From Yimella lutea (GTDB taxonomy: Bacteria; Actinomycetota; Actinomycetes; Actinomycetales; Dermatophilaceae), in NCBI RefSeq assembly GCF_006715095.1, contig NZ_VFMO01000001.1, positions 2,728,001 through 2,792,000 of the forward strand: a stretch of 64,000 bases of DNA. Direction: 5' to 3'. Of this stretch, positions 18,209 to 27,945 are shown piece by piece. Position numbers and translations under genes: made by a program. Within the stretch, counting starts at the first letter, position 1, and each line of letters starts with the position of its first letter. The notes below the pieces were generated by a model. The model made no database searches, was not told where the DNA came from, and saw only the letters and a program-made list of their open reading frames with translations.

Positions 18209-20053
18209 CTATTTCTTCGCCTTCTCAGCCGAGGCGTCCTGGGAGAGCGCAGCGATGAAGGCTTCCTGCGGCACCTCGACGGAGCCGACCATCTTCATCC
18301 GCTTCTTGCCTTCCTTCTGCTTCTCCAGCAGCTTGCGCTTACGGCTGATGTCACCGCCGTAGCACTTGGCCAGGACGTCCTTGCGGATCGCGCGGATGTT
18401 CTCGCGGGCGATGACGCGGGCGCCGATCGCGGCCTGGATCGGCACCTCGAACTGCTGCCTCGGAATGAGCTCCTTGAGCTTGCCGGCCATCATCACGCCG
18501 TACGCGTACGCCTTGTCGCGGTGCACGACGGTGCTGAACGCGTCGACCTTGTCGCCCTGGAGCAGGATGTCGACCTTGACCAGGTCGGCCTGCTGCTCGC
18601 CATCGGGTTCGTAGTCGAGCGAGGCGTACCCACGGGTGCGCGACTTCAGCGAGTCGAAGAAGTCGAAGACGATCTCGGCGAGCGGCAACGTGTACCGCAT
18701 CTCGACGCGGTCCTCGGACAGGTAGTCCATGCCGCGCAGCGTGCCGCGTCGACTCTGGCACAGCTCCATGATCGCGCCGATGAACTCGCTCGGCGCCAGG
18801 ATCGTCGCGCGGACGACGGGCTCGGTGATCGAGTCGACCTTGCCCTCGGGGAACTCGGACGGGTTGGTCACCACGACCGTGCGGCCGTCGTCCAACTTCA
18901 CGTCGTACACCACGGACGGCAGTGTCGAGATGAGGTCGAGGTCGAACTCGCGCTCGAGGCGTTCGCGCACGATCTCCAGATGCAGCATGCCGAGGAATCC
19001 GATGCGGAAGCCGAAGCCCAACGCGGCCGAGGTCTCGGGTTCGTAGACCAGCGCGGCGTCGTTGAGCTTGAGCTTGTCGAGGGCATCACGCAGCACCGGG
19101 TAGTCGGAACCGTCGATCGGGTACAGACCGGAGAAGACCATCGGCTTCGGGTCGCGGTAACCACCCAGGGCATCGGTGGCGCCGTCTCGCGCGGAGGTGA
19201 TCGTGTCACCGACCCGCGACTGGCGGACGTCTTTCACTCCGGTGATGAGGTAGCCGACCTCGCCGACGCCGAGCCCCTTCGCAGGCACCGGTTCCGGCGA
19301 GATGACGCCGATCTCCAGCAGTTCGTGGGTCGCCTTCGTCGACATCATCTGGATCTTCTCGCGCGGGTTCAGATTGCCGTCGACCACGCGAACGTAGGTG
19401 ACGACGCCGCGGTAGGTGTCGTAGACGGAGTCGAAGATCATCGCGCGGGCGGGAGCATTCGCATCGCCCACCGGAGCCGGGAACTGCTGGACGATCTGGT
19501 CGAGCAGCGGTTCGACGCCGACGCCGGTCTTGCCCGACACCCTGAGGCAGTCCTGCGGCTCGCAGCCGATCAAGCCGGCGAGTTCCTCGGCGTACTTCTC
19601 CGGCTGCGCCGCCGGCAGGTCGATCTTGTTCAGCACCGGGATGATCGTGAGGTCGTTCTCCATCGCCAGGTACAGGTTGGCGAGCGTCTGCGCCTCGATG
19701 CCCTGCGCCGCGTCGACGAGCAGCACCGCTCCCTCACACGCGGCGAGCGACCGGGACACCTCATAGGTGAAGTCGACGTGCCCGGGCGTGTCGATCATGT
19801 TGAGGCAGAAGGTCTCCCCATCCATCTCCCACGGCATGCGCACGGCCTGGCTCTTGATCGTGATTCCGCGCTCACGCTCGATGTCCATGCGGTCGAGGTA
19901 CTGCGCCCGCATCGCGCGGTCGTCGACGACGCCGGTGATCCCCAGCATGCGATCGGCGAGGGTGGACTTGCCGTGGTCGATGTGCGCGATGATGCAGAAG
20001 TTTCGGATCTGCGAAGGCGGCGTCGCGGCTGGTTGCAGCGCGGTGCGTGCCAT
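18209..20053 (-). CDS. lepA: Elongation factor 4 (LepA)
   Basis: Translational GTPase able to back-translocate ribosomes. G1 is AHIDHGKST at residues 23-31. The [17 protein letters not shown] switch II region, the NKIDLP element and the LepA-specific C-terminal end ([27 protein letters not shown] split over two runs) are present. I used the ATG at 20053 (614 residues), which starts [13 protein letters not shown] at 20116 would add 21 residues; neither start has a close ribosome-binding site. Confidence 0.96.
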   Translation of the reverse strand: MARTALQPAATPPSQIRNFCIIAHIDHGKSTLADRMLGITGVVDDRAMRAQYLDRMDIERERGITIKSQAVRMPWEMDGETFCLNMIDTPGHVDFTYEVSRSLAACEGAVLLVDAAQGIEAQTLANLYLAMENDLTIIPVLNKIDLPAAQPEKYAEELAGLIGCEPQDCLRVSGKTGVGVEPLLDQIVQQFPAPVGDANAPARAMIFDSVYDTYRGVVTYVRVVDGNLNPREKIQMMSTKATHELLEIGVISPEPVPAKGLGVGEVGYLITGVKDVRQSRVGDTITSARDGATDALGGYRDPKPMVFSGLYPIDGSDYPVLRDALDKLKLNDAALVYEPETSAALGFGFRIGFLGMLHLEIVRERLEREFDLDLISTLPSVVYDVKLDDGRTVVVTNPSEFPEGKVDSITEPVVRATILAPSEFIGAIMELCQSRRGTLRGMDYLSEDRVEMRYTLPLAEIVFDFFDSLKSRTRGYASLDYEPDGEQQADLVKVDILLQGDKVDAFSTVVHRDKAYAYGVMMAGKLKELIPRQQFEVPIQAAIGARVIARENIRAIRKDVLAKCYGGDISRKRKLLEKQKEGKKRMKMVGSVEVPQEAFIAALSQDASAEKAKK

Positions 20054-20155
20054 GGGTGCCACAGATGGTTCCTTGCGTTGTTCTCGGCCGGACAGGTATT
20101 CGTCCCAGTCTCCCACGCCTGCCGAGGTGTCCCGACAACCCTCCGAGACGACGTT

Positions 20156-21385
20156 CTAGGCGTGAGCGGCCGCGTCCCGACGTCCGAGGGTGGCGGACAC
20201 GATCGTGATGAGGATGCCACCGAGGGCGAGCAGCGCGCCGATCCGGCTCGGCCATTCGTAGCCCAGACCGCGGTCCAGGACAATGCTGCCCAGCCATGCG
20301 CCGAGCGCGTTCGCCATGTTCAGGGTGGAGTGGTTGAGGGCCGCAGCGAGCGACTGACCCTCCTGCGCGACGTCCATCAGCCGGGTCTGCAGCATAGGCA
20401 CGAGGATCGTGGGCAGGAAGCCGAGCAGGAAGACCGCGATCACGGCGGTGACCGGGTGGTGCGCCATGAAACCGAACACGGCCAACAGGGTCGCTATGAG
20501 CACCAGGGACCCCAGGATGCCGCGCATCAGACCGAACTGCGAGACGCGTCCGGCGACGATCGCGCCGATCGTCATGCCGACGCCGTAGACGACGAGGATC
20601 AACGGGACGGTGCTCTCGGCGAAGCCGGCCAGGTTGGTCATCGTCGGGGCGATGTAGGAGAACGTGGCGAACATCCCGCCGAAACCGACGGTGCCGATAC
20701 CGAGCGCCAACCACACCTGAGGACGGGTGAGCGCCTTGAGTTCCTTTGCGGCAGAGGCGTTCTCGTCAGCCGCCTGACGCGGCACCCAGGCGAGCACCGC
20801 GGCGACACAGGCCAGCGAGATCACTCCGACGAACACGTACGGGTATTCCCAGCCGAACCGTTGACCGAGGACGGTGGACAGCGGGACGCCGATGACATTC
20901 GCGACCGTGAGCCCGGCGAGCATCATCGAGACGGCCCAGGTGCGTCGGTGCGGAGCGACCATGGACGCGGCCACGACGGACCCGATGCCGAAGTAGGCGC
21001 CGTGCGGCAGCCCGGACAGGAAGCGGGTGATCAGCAGGGTGCCGTACGAAGCGGCGAGCGCCGAACCGATGTTGGCCAGGGCGAACGCGATCATCAGCCA
21101 GATCAACTGAGCCTTGCGGGGTGCGCGGGCAGCCAGCGTTGCGATCAACGGGGCTCCGACGACGACGCCCAGCGCGTACGCGGACACGACGTGGCCGGCC
21201 TTCGGGATCGAGATGTCGACACCGTCCGCGATCTGCGGCAGCAGACCCATCGTGACGAATTCGGCGGTGCCGATCGCGAAACCGCCGAGCGCCAATGCGA
21301 AGAGCGCGAGGCCGACATGATGCGCGCGAGCCACCGCCTGATCGCCGTCGACGTCGATGGTCTGCGGGGCGCTGGCTCGGATCAC
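20156..21385 (-). CDS. MFS transporter, DHA1 (AraJ/chloramphenicol exporter-like)
   Basis: Twelve-helix major facilitator of about 409 residues. The N-terminal segment GFAIGTAEFVTMGLLPQIA and FLSGLPHGAYFGIGSVVAA are typical of the DHA1 drug-efflux/AraJ/Cmx group. Substrate not determinable. I prefer the GTG at 21385, which has GGAAG 8 nt upstream. The frame is open to 21508 but the extra residues are not family-like. It diverges from aceB. Confidence 0.88.
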   Translation of the reverse strand: MIRASAPQTIDVDGDQAVARAHHVGLALFALALGGFAIGTAEFVTMGLLPQIADGVDISIPKAGHVVSAYALGVVVGAPLIATLAARAPRKAQLIWLMIAFALANIGSALAASYGTLLITRFLSGLPHGAYFGIGSVVAASMVAPHRRTWAVSMMLAGLTVANVIGVPLSTVLGQRFGWEYPYVFVGVISLACVAAVLAWVPRQAADENASAAKELKALTRPQVWLALGIGTVGFGGMFATFSYIAPTMTNLAGFAESTVPLILVVYGVGMTIGAIVAGRVSQFGLMRGILGSLVLIATLLAVFGFMAHHPVTAVIAVFLLGFLPTILVPMLQTRLMDVAQEGQSLAAALNHSTLNMANALGAWLGSIVLDRGLGYEWPSRIGALLALGGILITIVSATLGRRDAAAHA

Positions 21386-21532
21386 CGATCGAGTCTTCCG
21401 GCAATCGGAAGTTGTCGGCGAATCCTCGCGCTGGTTCGTGAGCAACATCACCCGTTGCGGTGGCGACTGGTGGCGTCCGGCGGCGACGCTCGGCGAGCAC
21501 TCACCCACCCGCAGCGTCGATGTTATTGCTAG

Positions 21533-21576
21533 GGTATTCCATACAGAAGGAGCCTCATTCCGCGATGCGGAATACC
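21533..21576. promoter_or_regulatory. Palindromic operator candidates upstream of aceB
   Basis: GGTATTCC (21533-21540) is repeated in inverted orientation as GGAATACC (21569-21576). The second copy lies in the perfect dyad ATTCCGC-GAT-GCGGAAT (21557-21573). TATTCC/GGAATA half-sites are the kind bound by IclR-family repressors, which often control glyoxylate-pathway genes, but no such regulator is encoded in this window. The sites lie 32-75 nt before the aceB start. Confidence 0.55.
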
Positions 21577-21607
21577 GTGTTGCACGTCAGACAGACAGAG
21601 GAGTCGC

Positions 21608-23206
21608 ATGTCCACCTTGAACCTGCCGGATGGCGTCGAAGTCACCGGTCCGGTGAAGGACCGTTACGACGAGATCCTTTCGCCCAAGGCGCTCGAACTG
21701 GTCGCCAAGCTGCACCGTGAACTGAACGCCCGACGCCTCGAACTGCTCGATGCACGCGAGGACAAGGCCAAGAGGGTTGCCGCCGGCGAGGACCTCGACT
21801 TCCTGCCGGAGACCAAGGACATCAGGCAGGACGACAGCTGGAAAGTCGCGCCGCTCGCTCCGGGGCTGGAGGACCGCCGCGTCGAGATGACCGGGCCCAC
21901 CGACCGCAAGATGACGATCAACGCGCTCAACTCCGGTGCCAAGGCCTGGCTGGCCGACCAGGAGGACGCCAACACCCCGATGTGGGGCAACGTCGTCGAG
22001 GGCCCGATGAACCTGATGGACGCACTCGACGGCACCATCGATTTCACCAGCCCGCAGGGTAAGGAGTACAAGCTCGTCGAGGCCGACAAGCAGCCGACGA
22101 TCATCGTGCGCCCGCGCGGCTGGCACCTGCCGGAGAAGCACATCCTGGTCGACGGCGAAGAGACCTCCGGTTCCCTCGTCGACTTCGCGCTCTACTTGAC
22201 CGCCTGCGGTCAGAAGCAGATCGACCGCGGCAAGGGCCCGTACTTCTACTGCCCGAAGATGGAAAGCCACCTGGAGGCTCGCCTCTGGAACGACGCGTTC
22301 GTCATCGGCCAAGACTTCCTTGGCATCCCCCAGGGCACCATCCGCGCCACCTGCCTCATCGAGACCTTCCCAGCCGCGTTCGAGATGGAGGAGATTCTCT
22401 ACGAACTGCGCGACCACTCCTCCGGCCTCAACGCCGGACGCTGGGACTACCTGTTCTCGGCCATCAAGACCTACCGCACCCGCGGCGCCGACTTCATTCT
22501 GCCCGACCGAAACACCGTCACGATGACCGTGCCGTTCATGCGCGCTTACACCGAGCTGCTGGTGCGCACCTGCCACAAGCGTGGCGCCTCCGCAATCGGC
22601 GGTATGGCCGCGTTCATCCCGAGCAAGGACGAGGCGGTCAACAAGAACGCCTTCGAGAAGCTGGCCGCCGACAAGGGCCGCGAGGCCAACGACGGATTCG
22701 ACGGTTCGTGGGTGGCTCACCCGGGAATGGTGCAGGCGTGCGACGAGGTCTTCTCCGCAAAGTTCGGCGAGGGCAAGACCAACCAGCTAGACAACCTGCG
22801 TGAAGACGTTTCGGTCACCGCGCAGCAGCTGCTCGACGTGAAGTCGACGCCCGGCGAGGTGACCGAGGCGGGTCTGCGGGCCAATATCGACGTTGCGCTG
22901 CAGTACCTCAATTCGTGGCTGACCGGCCGCGGAGCGGTCGCCATCCACAACCTGATGGAGGACGCCGCCACCGCGGAGATCTCCCGTTCGCAGATCTGGC
23001 AGCAGATCAAGAACGAGGTCACCACGGCCGACACGGGCAAGCTCATCACCAAAGACCTTGTGCTGCAGCTGACCGACGAGATCATCGCCGAACTGCCGGG
23101 AGAGGCGAGCGACTGGAACGACGCGAGGGCAACCTTCCTGGAAGTGGCCGTCGCCGACGACTACGCCAACTTCCTCACCCTGCCGGCTTACGAGCGGATG
23201 CCGTAG
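21608..23206 (+). CDS. aceB: Malate synthase A
   Basis: Condenses glyoxylate with acetyl-CoA to malate. The 532-residue length fits isoform A, not the 720-residue isoform G. Motifs seen are WLADQEDANTPMWGNVVEGP, the IVRPRGWHLPEKH segment, and the C-terminal GRGAVAIHNLMEDAATAEISR with the catalytic acid region. GAGG of the ribosome-binding site precedes the ATG. It leads a rightward cluster with glcDEF only 3 nt downstream, so glyoxylate made from glycolate can be fed straight into the TCA cycle. Confidence 0.97.
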   Translation: MSTLNLPDGVEVTGPVKDRYDEILSPKALELVAKLHRELNARRLELLDAREDKAKRVAAGEDLDFLPETKDIRQDDSWKVAPLAPGLEDRRVEMTGPTDRKMTINALNSGAKAWLADQEDANTPMWGNVVEGPMNLMDALDGTIDFTSPQGKEYKLVEADKQPTIIVRPRGWHLPEKHILVDGEETSGSLVDFALYLTACGQKQIDRGKGPYFYCPKMESHLEARLWNDAFVIGQDFLGIPQGTIRATCLIETFPAAFEMEEILYELRDHSSGLNAGRWDYLFSAIKTYRTRGADFILPDRNTVTMTVPFMRAYTELLVRTCHKRGASAIGGMAAFIPSKDEAVNKNAFEKLAADKGREANDGFDGSWVAHPGMVQACDEVFSAKFGEGKTNQLDNLREDVSVTAQQLLDVKSTPGEVTEAGLRANIDVALQYLNSWLTGRGAVAIHNLMEDAATAEISRSQIWQQIKNEVTTADTGKLITKDLVLQLTDEIIAELPGEASDWNDARATFLEVAVADDYANFLTLPAYERMP

Positions 23207-23209
23207 CCT

Positions 23210-24682
23210 ATGGCCACTTCGAGCGGGTCGATCGCAGCCGTGATCGAACGGTTGCGGTCGGCCCTGCCGCGTGAGGCGGTCATCACCGACCCGGCGCGTC
23301 TGGCGACCTACGACTGTGACGGGCTGCTGGTTCACCGGGTGACCCCGGCCGTGGTCGTGCTCGCCTCGGACGCTGAGCAGGTGCGCCTCGCCGTCCGAGC
23401 ATGCGCGGAAGCCGGGGTGCCCTTCGTCGCGCGCGGTTCGGGCACTGGGTTGTCCGGTGGCGCGCTCCCCCTCGCCGATGGCGTCCTGATCGTGATGAGT
23501 GGGTTCCGGGAGATCAAGGAGATCTCCCGCGCCGATCAGCGTGCGGTGGTCGACCCAGGCGTCATCAATCTTTCTGTCACTCAGGCGAGTTCGCCGGAGG
23601 GTTATTACTTCGCGCCGGACCCCTCGAGCCAGCAGATCTGTACGATCGGCGGCAATGTCGCCGAGAACTCCGGCGGCGCGCATTGCCTGAAGTACGGCTT
23701 CACCAGCAACCACGTGCTGTCGGCTGAGGTGGTCATGCCCGACGGTTCGCAGGTGACGCTCGGTCAGCGAGCACCCGACGCGCCCGGCTACGACCTGCTC
23801 GGTGCGTTCGTCGGCTCGGAAGGCACCCTCGGTGTCGCCACCGAAGTGACGGTGAAACTGTTGCGCTCGGCCGAGTCTGTTCAGACCTTCCTGGCTGGTT
23901 TCGAGTCGACGGACGCGGCGGGCGCGGCCACCTCGGCGATCATCGCCGCGGGTATCGTGCCGGCCGCGATCGAGATGATGGACGCGCTCGCGATCGAGGC
24001 CGCGGAGGCGGCGGTGGCGTGCAACTACCCGGACGGCGCGGGCGCGGTGCTGGTGGTCGAACTTGACGGTCCGACGGCCGAGGTGGAGGCCGAATCGGCT
24101 GCCGCGCAACGGATGTGCCGGGAGGCCGGTGCGTTCGAGATCAGGTTGGCCGCCGATGCCGAGGAGCGGATGGCGATCTGGCGGGGCCGCAAGTCGGCAT
24201 TCGCCGCGGTCGGTCGTATCTCGCCCGATTACATCGTCCAGGACGGCGTCATCCCGCGCACGAAGCTGTCGCAGGTGCTGGGCCAGATGGGTGAACTCGC
24301 TGCCGACAAGGGAGTGCGCGTCGCGAACGTGTTCCATGCGGGCGACGGGAACCTCCACCCTCTGGTGCTCTTCGACGGCAGCGTGCCCGGCGAGAGCGAA
24401 CGCGCTGAGGAGGTGTCCGGAGCGATCCTCGACCTGTGCCTGGAACACGGCGGATCGATCACCGGCGAGCACGGTGTCGGCTTCGACAAGGCGAAGCACA
24501 TGCCGAAGATGTTCACCGAAGTCGATCTCGACACCATGCAGCGGGTGCGCTGTGCCTTCGATCCGCACGGACTGTCGAACCCCGGCAAGATCTACCCGAC
24601 GCCGCGGCTGTGCGGCGAAGTGCCGCGCAAGCGGTCGGCGAACGATCCGAACCCCTACGAGGGCAAGGCGGAAATCTTCTGA
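23210..24682 (+). CDS. glcD: Glycolate oxidase subunit GlcD (FAD-linked)
   Basis: FAD-binding PCMH-type oxidase of 490 residues, the catalytic subunit of glycolate oxidase. The FAD segment has PFVARGSGTGLSGGALPLADG, CTIGGNVAENSGGAH and a C-terminal GEHGVGFDK motif. It is encoded directly before GlcE and GlcF, which is the signature of the three-subunit enzyme rather than a stand-alone D-lactate dehydrogenase. Its stop shares a base with the glcE start (TGATG). Confidence 0.93.
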   Translation: MATSSGSIAAVIERLRSALPREAVITDPARLATYDCDGLLVHRVTPAVVVLASDAEQVRLAVRACAEAGVPFVARGSGTGLSGGALPLADGVLIVMSGFREIKEISRADQRAVVDPGVINLSVTQASSPEGYYFAPDPSSQQICTIGGNVAENSGGAHCLKYGFTSNHVLSAEVVMPDGSQVTLGQRAPDAPGYDLLGAFVGSEGTLGVATEVTVKLLRSAESVQTFLAGFESTDAAGAATSAIIAAGIVPAAIEMMDALAIEAAEAAVACNYPDGAGAVLVVELDGPTAEVEAESAAAQRMCREAGAFEIRLAADAEERMAIWRGRKSAFAAVGRISPDYIVQDGVIPRTKLSQVLGQMGELAADKGVRVANVFHAGDGNLHPLVLFDGSVPGESERAEEVSGAILDLCLEHGGSITGEHGVGFDKAKHMPKMFTEVDLDTMQRVRCAFDPHGLSNPGKIYPTPRLCGEVPRKRSANDPNPYEGKAEIF

Positions 24683-25887
24683 TGAGCTTGCGAGAAACAT
24701 TGCAGCACCGTGGAATCGATGTCGAGCAGGGCACATCGGCGACGCTGTTCGACGGACGCGCGCCGAGTTGTGTCGCTCGGCCGACGTCGACCGAAGAGGT
24801 AGCCGAAACAGTCCGAGCCGCTCGTGAGCACGGCGCGGTCGTCGCGGTGCGGGGTGCCGGCACGAAACTGACGTGGGGTTCTCCCGCCGGCCACTACGAC
24901 CTGGTCCTCGACCTGTCGGCGATGAACCGGGTGCTCGAACACCAGCCCGGCGATCTCATCGTCAGCGCGGAGGCCGGTTGCCCGCTGAACGTCGTCCAGA
25001 GCACCGTCGCTCGGGCGGGCCAGCGGCTCGCGCTCGACGAAATGGTGCCGGGCACCACTGTCGGTGGGCTCATCGCAACCAATACGAGCGGGCCGCTGCG
25101 TGTGCTCGCGGGCTCCGTGCGCGACCTGCTCATCGGGGTGACGGTCGTGCTGGCCGACGGCACCGTCGCCCACGCAGGCGGCAAAGTGGTCAAGAATGTC
25201 GCTGGCTACGACCTCGGCAAGTTGATGGTCGGCTCGTACGGCACGCTCGCGATCGTCACCGAGGCGACCTTCCGGCTGCACCCGGTGCCGCAGGCGTCCG
25301 AGTGGGTCGTCGGTCAACACCCGATCGCGGAATTGCCGCACGTACTCAACGACCTTTTGCATAGTCAAGACGCACCGAGCGCGGTCGAGATCCGTTGCGA
25401 GACTGCGGATTCGGTAGTTCTCGCCGTGCTGATCGAAGGCACTGAGGGGGGCGTTTCCGCCCGCTCCGGGCGGATCCGCGCGACCGTCGCCGGCGAGACA
25501 GCGCCAGCACCCGGGTGGACCGGCACCTACCCGTGGCCCGTGGGCGAAGGCATCGGACTGAAGATCACCGCGCAACTGTCCGCTGTGCCGAATGTCGTTG
25601 CGGCAGCGGCCGAACTCGGCTGGACGATCCAGGGATCAGCCGGTGCGGGAGTGCTGTACGCATCTCCGTCCGGCGCAGCCGAACCGAATGATGTCGAGGC
25701 CGCCGCAGCACGTTTTCGTGAGGTCGCCCTCGGCGGCAGCGTGATCGTGCTCGATGCCCCGAAGGAGATGCGCGGGCAGGTCGATGTGTGGGGTCCGATC
25801 CCGGCCATCGACATCATGCGCCGTGTGAAACAGCAGTTCGATCCGGAAAACCATTTGGCCCCAGGCCGATTCGTGGGAGGAATCTGA
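24682..25887 (+). CDS. glcE: Glycolate oxidase subunit GlcE
   Basis: Second FAD-linked subunit of glycolate oxidase, 401 residues from the ATG at 24682. VRGAGTKLTWGSPAG and GTTVGGLIATNTSGPLRV mark the FAD-binding PCMH fold; it is shorter than GlcD, as usual for GlcE. The start lies in a TGATG overlap with glcD and the stop in a TGATG overlap with glcF, so the three are translationally coupled. Confidence 0.92.
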   Translation: MSLRETLQHRGIDVEQGTSATLFDGRAPSCVARPTSTEEVAETVRAAREHGAVVAVRGAGTKLTWGSPAGHYDLVLDLSAMNRVLEHQPGDLIVSAEAGCPLNVVQSTVARAGQRLALDEMVPGTTVGGLIATNTSGPLRVLAGSVRDLLIGVTVVLADGTVAHAGGKVVKNVAGYDLGKLMVGSYGTLAIVTEATFRLHPVPQASEWVVGQHPIAELPHVLNDLLHSQDAPSAVEIRCETADSVVLAVLIEGTEGGVSARSGRIRATVAGETAPAPGWTGTYPWPVGEGIGLKITAQLSAVPNVVAAAAELGWTIQGSAGAGVLYASPSGAAEPNDVEAAAARFREVALGGSVIVLDAPKEMRGQVDVWGPIPAIDIMRRVKQQFDPENHLAPGRFVGGI

Positions 25888-27263
25888 TGCCCGACCCCCG
25901 CACCGCCTCTGAACCGGCTATCACGCCAGGCGTTGACGTCAGTGTCGAACCGATGTCGCGGATCACTGGATTCGACGAGCACAACCCACCCGACCCGAGC
26001 CTGCTGTCCGACTGTGTGCACTGTGGCTTCTGCTTGACGACCTGCCCGACGTATGTGCTGTGGGGCGAGGAAATGGACTCCCCGCGGGGACGGATCCACC
26101 TGATGAAGAACGTCACCGAGGGCGCACCGCTCGACGACACGGTTGTCGGCCACATCGACGCCTGCCTCGGCTGCATGGCCTGCGTGACGGCGTGCCCGAG
26201 TGGGGTGCAGTACGACCGCCTGCTTGAGCAGACCCGGGCCCAGGTCGAGCGCAACACGACCAGGTCCAGGTCGGAACGGGCACTTCGTGCTGCGGTCTTC
26301 AGCCTGTTCCCCTACCCCAAGCGGCTCAAGGCGTTGCGTGGACCACTGCGCCTGACGCAGAAGGTCGGCCTCGACCGCGCGATCAACAAGTCCGGCCTGC
26401 TGGAACGCATTTCGCCGTCGCTTGCGATGCTGCAGAGCCTCACCCCCGAGCTGACCAAGCCGGAAAGGCTGCCCGAACGCATCCCGGCGAAGGGCACCAA
26501 GCGGGCGACCGTCGCGATGCTCACCGGCTGCGTGCAGGACGCGTTCTTCTCCGGGGTCAACGCCGCTACCGCGCGGGTGCTGGCCGCCGAGGGCTGCGAC
26601 GTGGTGGTGCCACAGGGCCAGGGTTGTTGCGGTGCGCTGTCGAGCCACTCCGGCCGTGAGCCCGAGGCGCAACACTTCGCTCGAGCGCTCATCGACACCT
26701 TCGAGCGCTACGAGGTCGACTACATCGTGGTCAACTCCGCGGGCTGTGGCAGCGCGATGAAGGAGTACGAATTCCTGCTCGCCGACGACTCAACCCACCA
26801 AGCCGACGAGCGCGTGCGGAGCTTCCGCGAGAAGGTGCGCGACGTGAGCGAACTGCTGGCCAAACTCGGCCCGGTCGCCACCTATCACCCGCTGCCCCTC
26901 ACCGTGGCTTACCACGACGCGTGCCACCTCGGTCATGCGCAGGGCATCCGCAACCAGCCGCGTGAGCTGCTGCGCGCGGTGCCGGAGCTGACCGTGAAGG
27001 AGATCAAGGACGCGTCGATCTGTTGCGGGTCGGCAGGCATCTACAACGTGCTGAACCCCGAGCCGGCCAAGCAACTCGGCGACACGAAGGCCGCCAACGT
27101 GATCGCGACGGGTGCGCAGTTGCTGGTGACGGCCAACCCGGGGTGCATCATGCAGATCGCCCAGGGTGTCGAGAGAGCGGGCGGACGCATCGGCACGGCC
27201 CACATCGTCACCGTGCTCGACCACTCGCAACGCGGACTGTCGGCGGACGAACTGCTGAAGTAG
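25887..27263 (+). CDS. glcF: Glycolate oxidase iron-sulfur subunit GlcF
   Basis: A 458-residue iron-sulfur protein passing electrons from GlcDE to the membrane chain. Two ferredoxin-type 4Fe-4S motifs, CVHCGFCLTTCP and CLGCMACVTACP, are followed by two CCG domains (GQGCCGALSSHSG and CHLGH...SICCGSAG). All expected cysteines are present. The start codon overlaps the glcE stop. Confidence 0.95.
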   Translation: MPDPRTASEPAITPGVDVSVEPMSRITGFDEHNPPDPSLLSDCVHCGFCLTTCPTYVLWGEEMDSPRGRIHLMKNVTEGAPLDDTVVGHIDACLGCMACVTACPSGVQYDRLLEQTRAQVERNTTRSRSERALRAAVFSLFPYPKRLKALRGPLRLTQKVGLDRAINKSGLLERISPSLAMLQSLTPELTKPERLPERIPAKGTKRATVAMLTGCVQDAFFSGVNAATARVLAAEGCDVVVPQGQGCCGALSSHSGREPEAQHFARALIDTFERYEVDYIVVNSAGCGSAMKEYEFLLADDSTHQADERVRSFREKVRDVSELLAKLGPVATYHPLPLTVAYHDACHLGHAQGIRNQPRELLRAVPELTVKEIKDASICCGSAGIYNVLNPEPAKQLGDTKAANVIATGAQLLVTANPGCIMQIAQGVERAGGRIGTAHIVTVLDHSQRGLSADELLK

Positions 27264-27267
27264 TCGC

Positions 27268-27804
27268 ATGCGGTTCTGGGTCAACAGCGCCCTACGGGTG
27301 ACCCGGCAGATCCTCGACGCCACCCGTGCGGCCGCGCCGTCCGGTCGATCACGCTCGGACGGCGCGAGCCGGACGCCGGTTGCCGAACCTGCTCCCGAAC
27401 AACACCCTTACCCGGGCGACTTCGGCGGGACCCCCGACTTCGAGTACGCCCCGAAGCCGGACGGCAGACCCGACCCTGGCGAGATCGTGTGGACCTGGGT
27501 GCCGTACGAGGAGGACCACTCCCGCGGCAAGGACCGTCCGGTGCTGCTGGTCGGGCGGGCGGGTGAGTGGCTGCTCGCGCTGCCTCTCACCAGCAAGGAT
27601 CACGATCGCGACGCCGACCAGGAGCGTCGGGCCGGCCGCGAGTGGGTCGACATCGGATCCGGTCCGTGGGACCGCCGCGGTCGGCCCAGCGAGGTACGCC
27701 TGAACCGGGTGCTGCGGGTCGACCCCAGCGCCGTCCGGCGCGAAGGAGCCGTACTCGACCAGCACCTCTTCGACGCGGTCGCCCGAGCCTTCACCGGACG
27801 CTGA
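27268..27804 (+). CDS. PemK/MazF-like protein
   Basis: A 178-residue protein with a disordered, Arg/Pro-rich first 65 residues and a C-terminal SH3-like barrel of the PemK/MazF type (GEIVWTWVPYEEDHSRGKDRPVLLV, then a late LNRVLRVDPSAVR strand). MazF toxins are RNases. This long form has no antitoxin gene beside it, since the upstream neighbour is glcF 4 nt away. A housekeeping role is therefore as plausible as a toxin role. The ATG at 27268 has no clear ribosome-binding site. Confidence 0.75.
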   Translation: MRFWVNSALRVTRQILDATRAAAPSGRSRSDGASRTPVAEPAPEQHPYPGDFGGTPDFEYAPKPDGRPDPGEIVWTWVPYEEDHSRGKDRPVLLVGRAGEWLLALPLTSKDHDRDADQERRAGREWVDIGSGPWDRRGRPSEVRLNRVLRVDPSAVRREGAVLDQHLFDAVARAFTGR

Positions 27805-27945
27805 CAAGACCATCCTGGGAAATCGGCGTGTTTCCCGGTACGGGTGGTTTCCGGTACTTCGAGTATCAGTTTCAGTTAGGCTCGGCGCGGATGCTTTGAA
27901 CGAGCGTCCGAAGACCTGCACGAGAAGCTGCACGGGAAGGCTGAG

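Noticed and set aside
18104..21532. A 1142-codon plus-strand frame opposite lepA and the MFS gene
   Set aside because: It is the antisense of well-supported genes, with composition typical of high-GC mirror frames and no motif.
27268..27804. A complete MazEF toxin-antitoxin pair
   Set aside because: No small antitoxin gene lies next to the PemK/MazF-like gene; the upstream neighbour is glcF.
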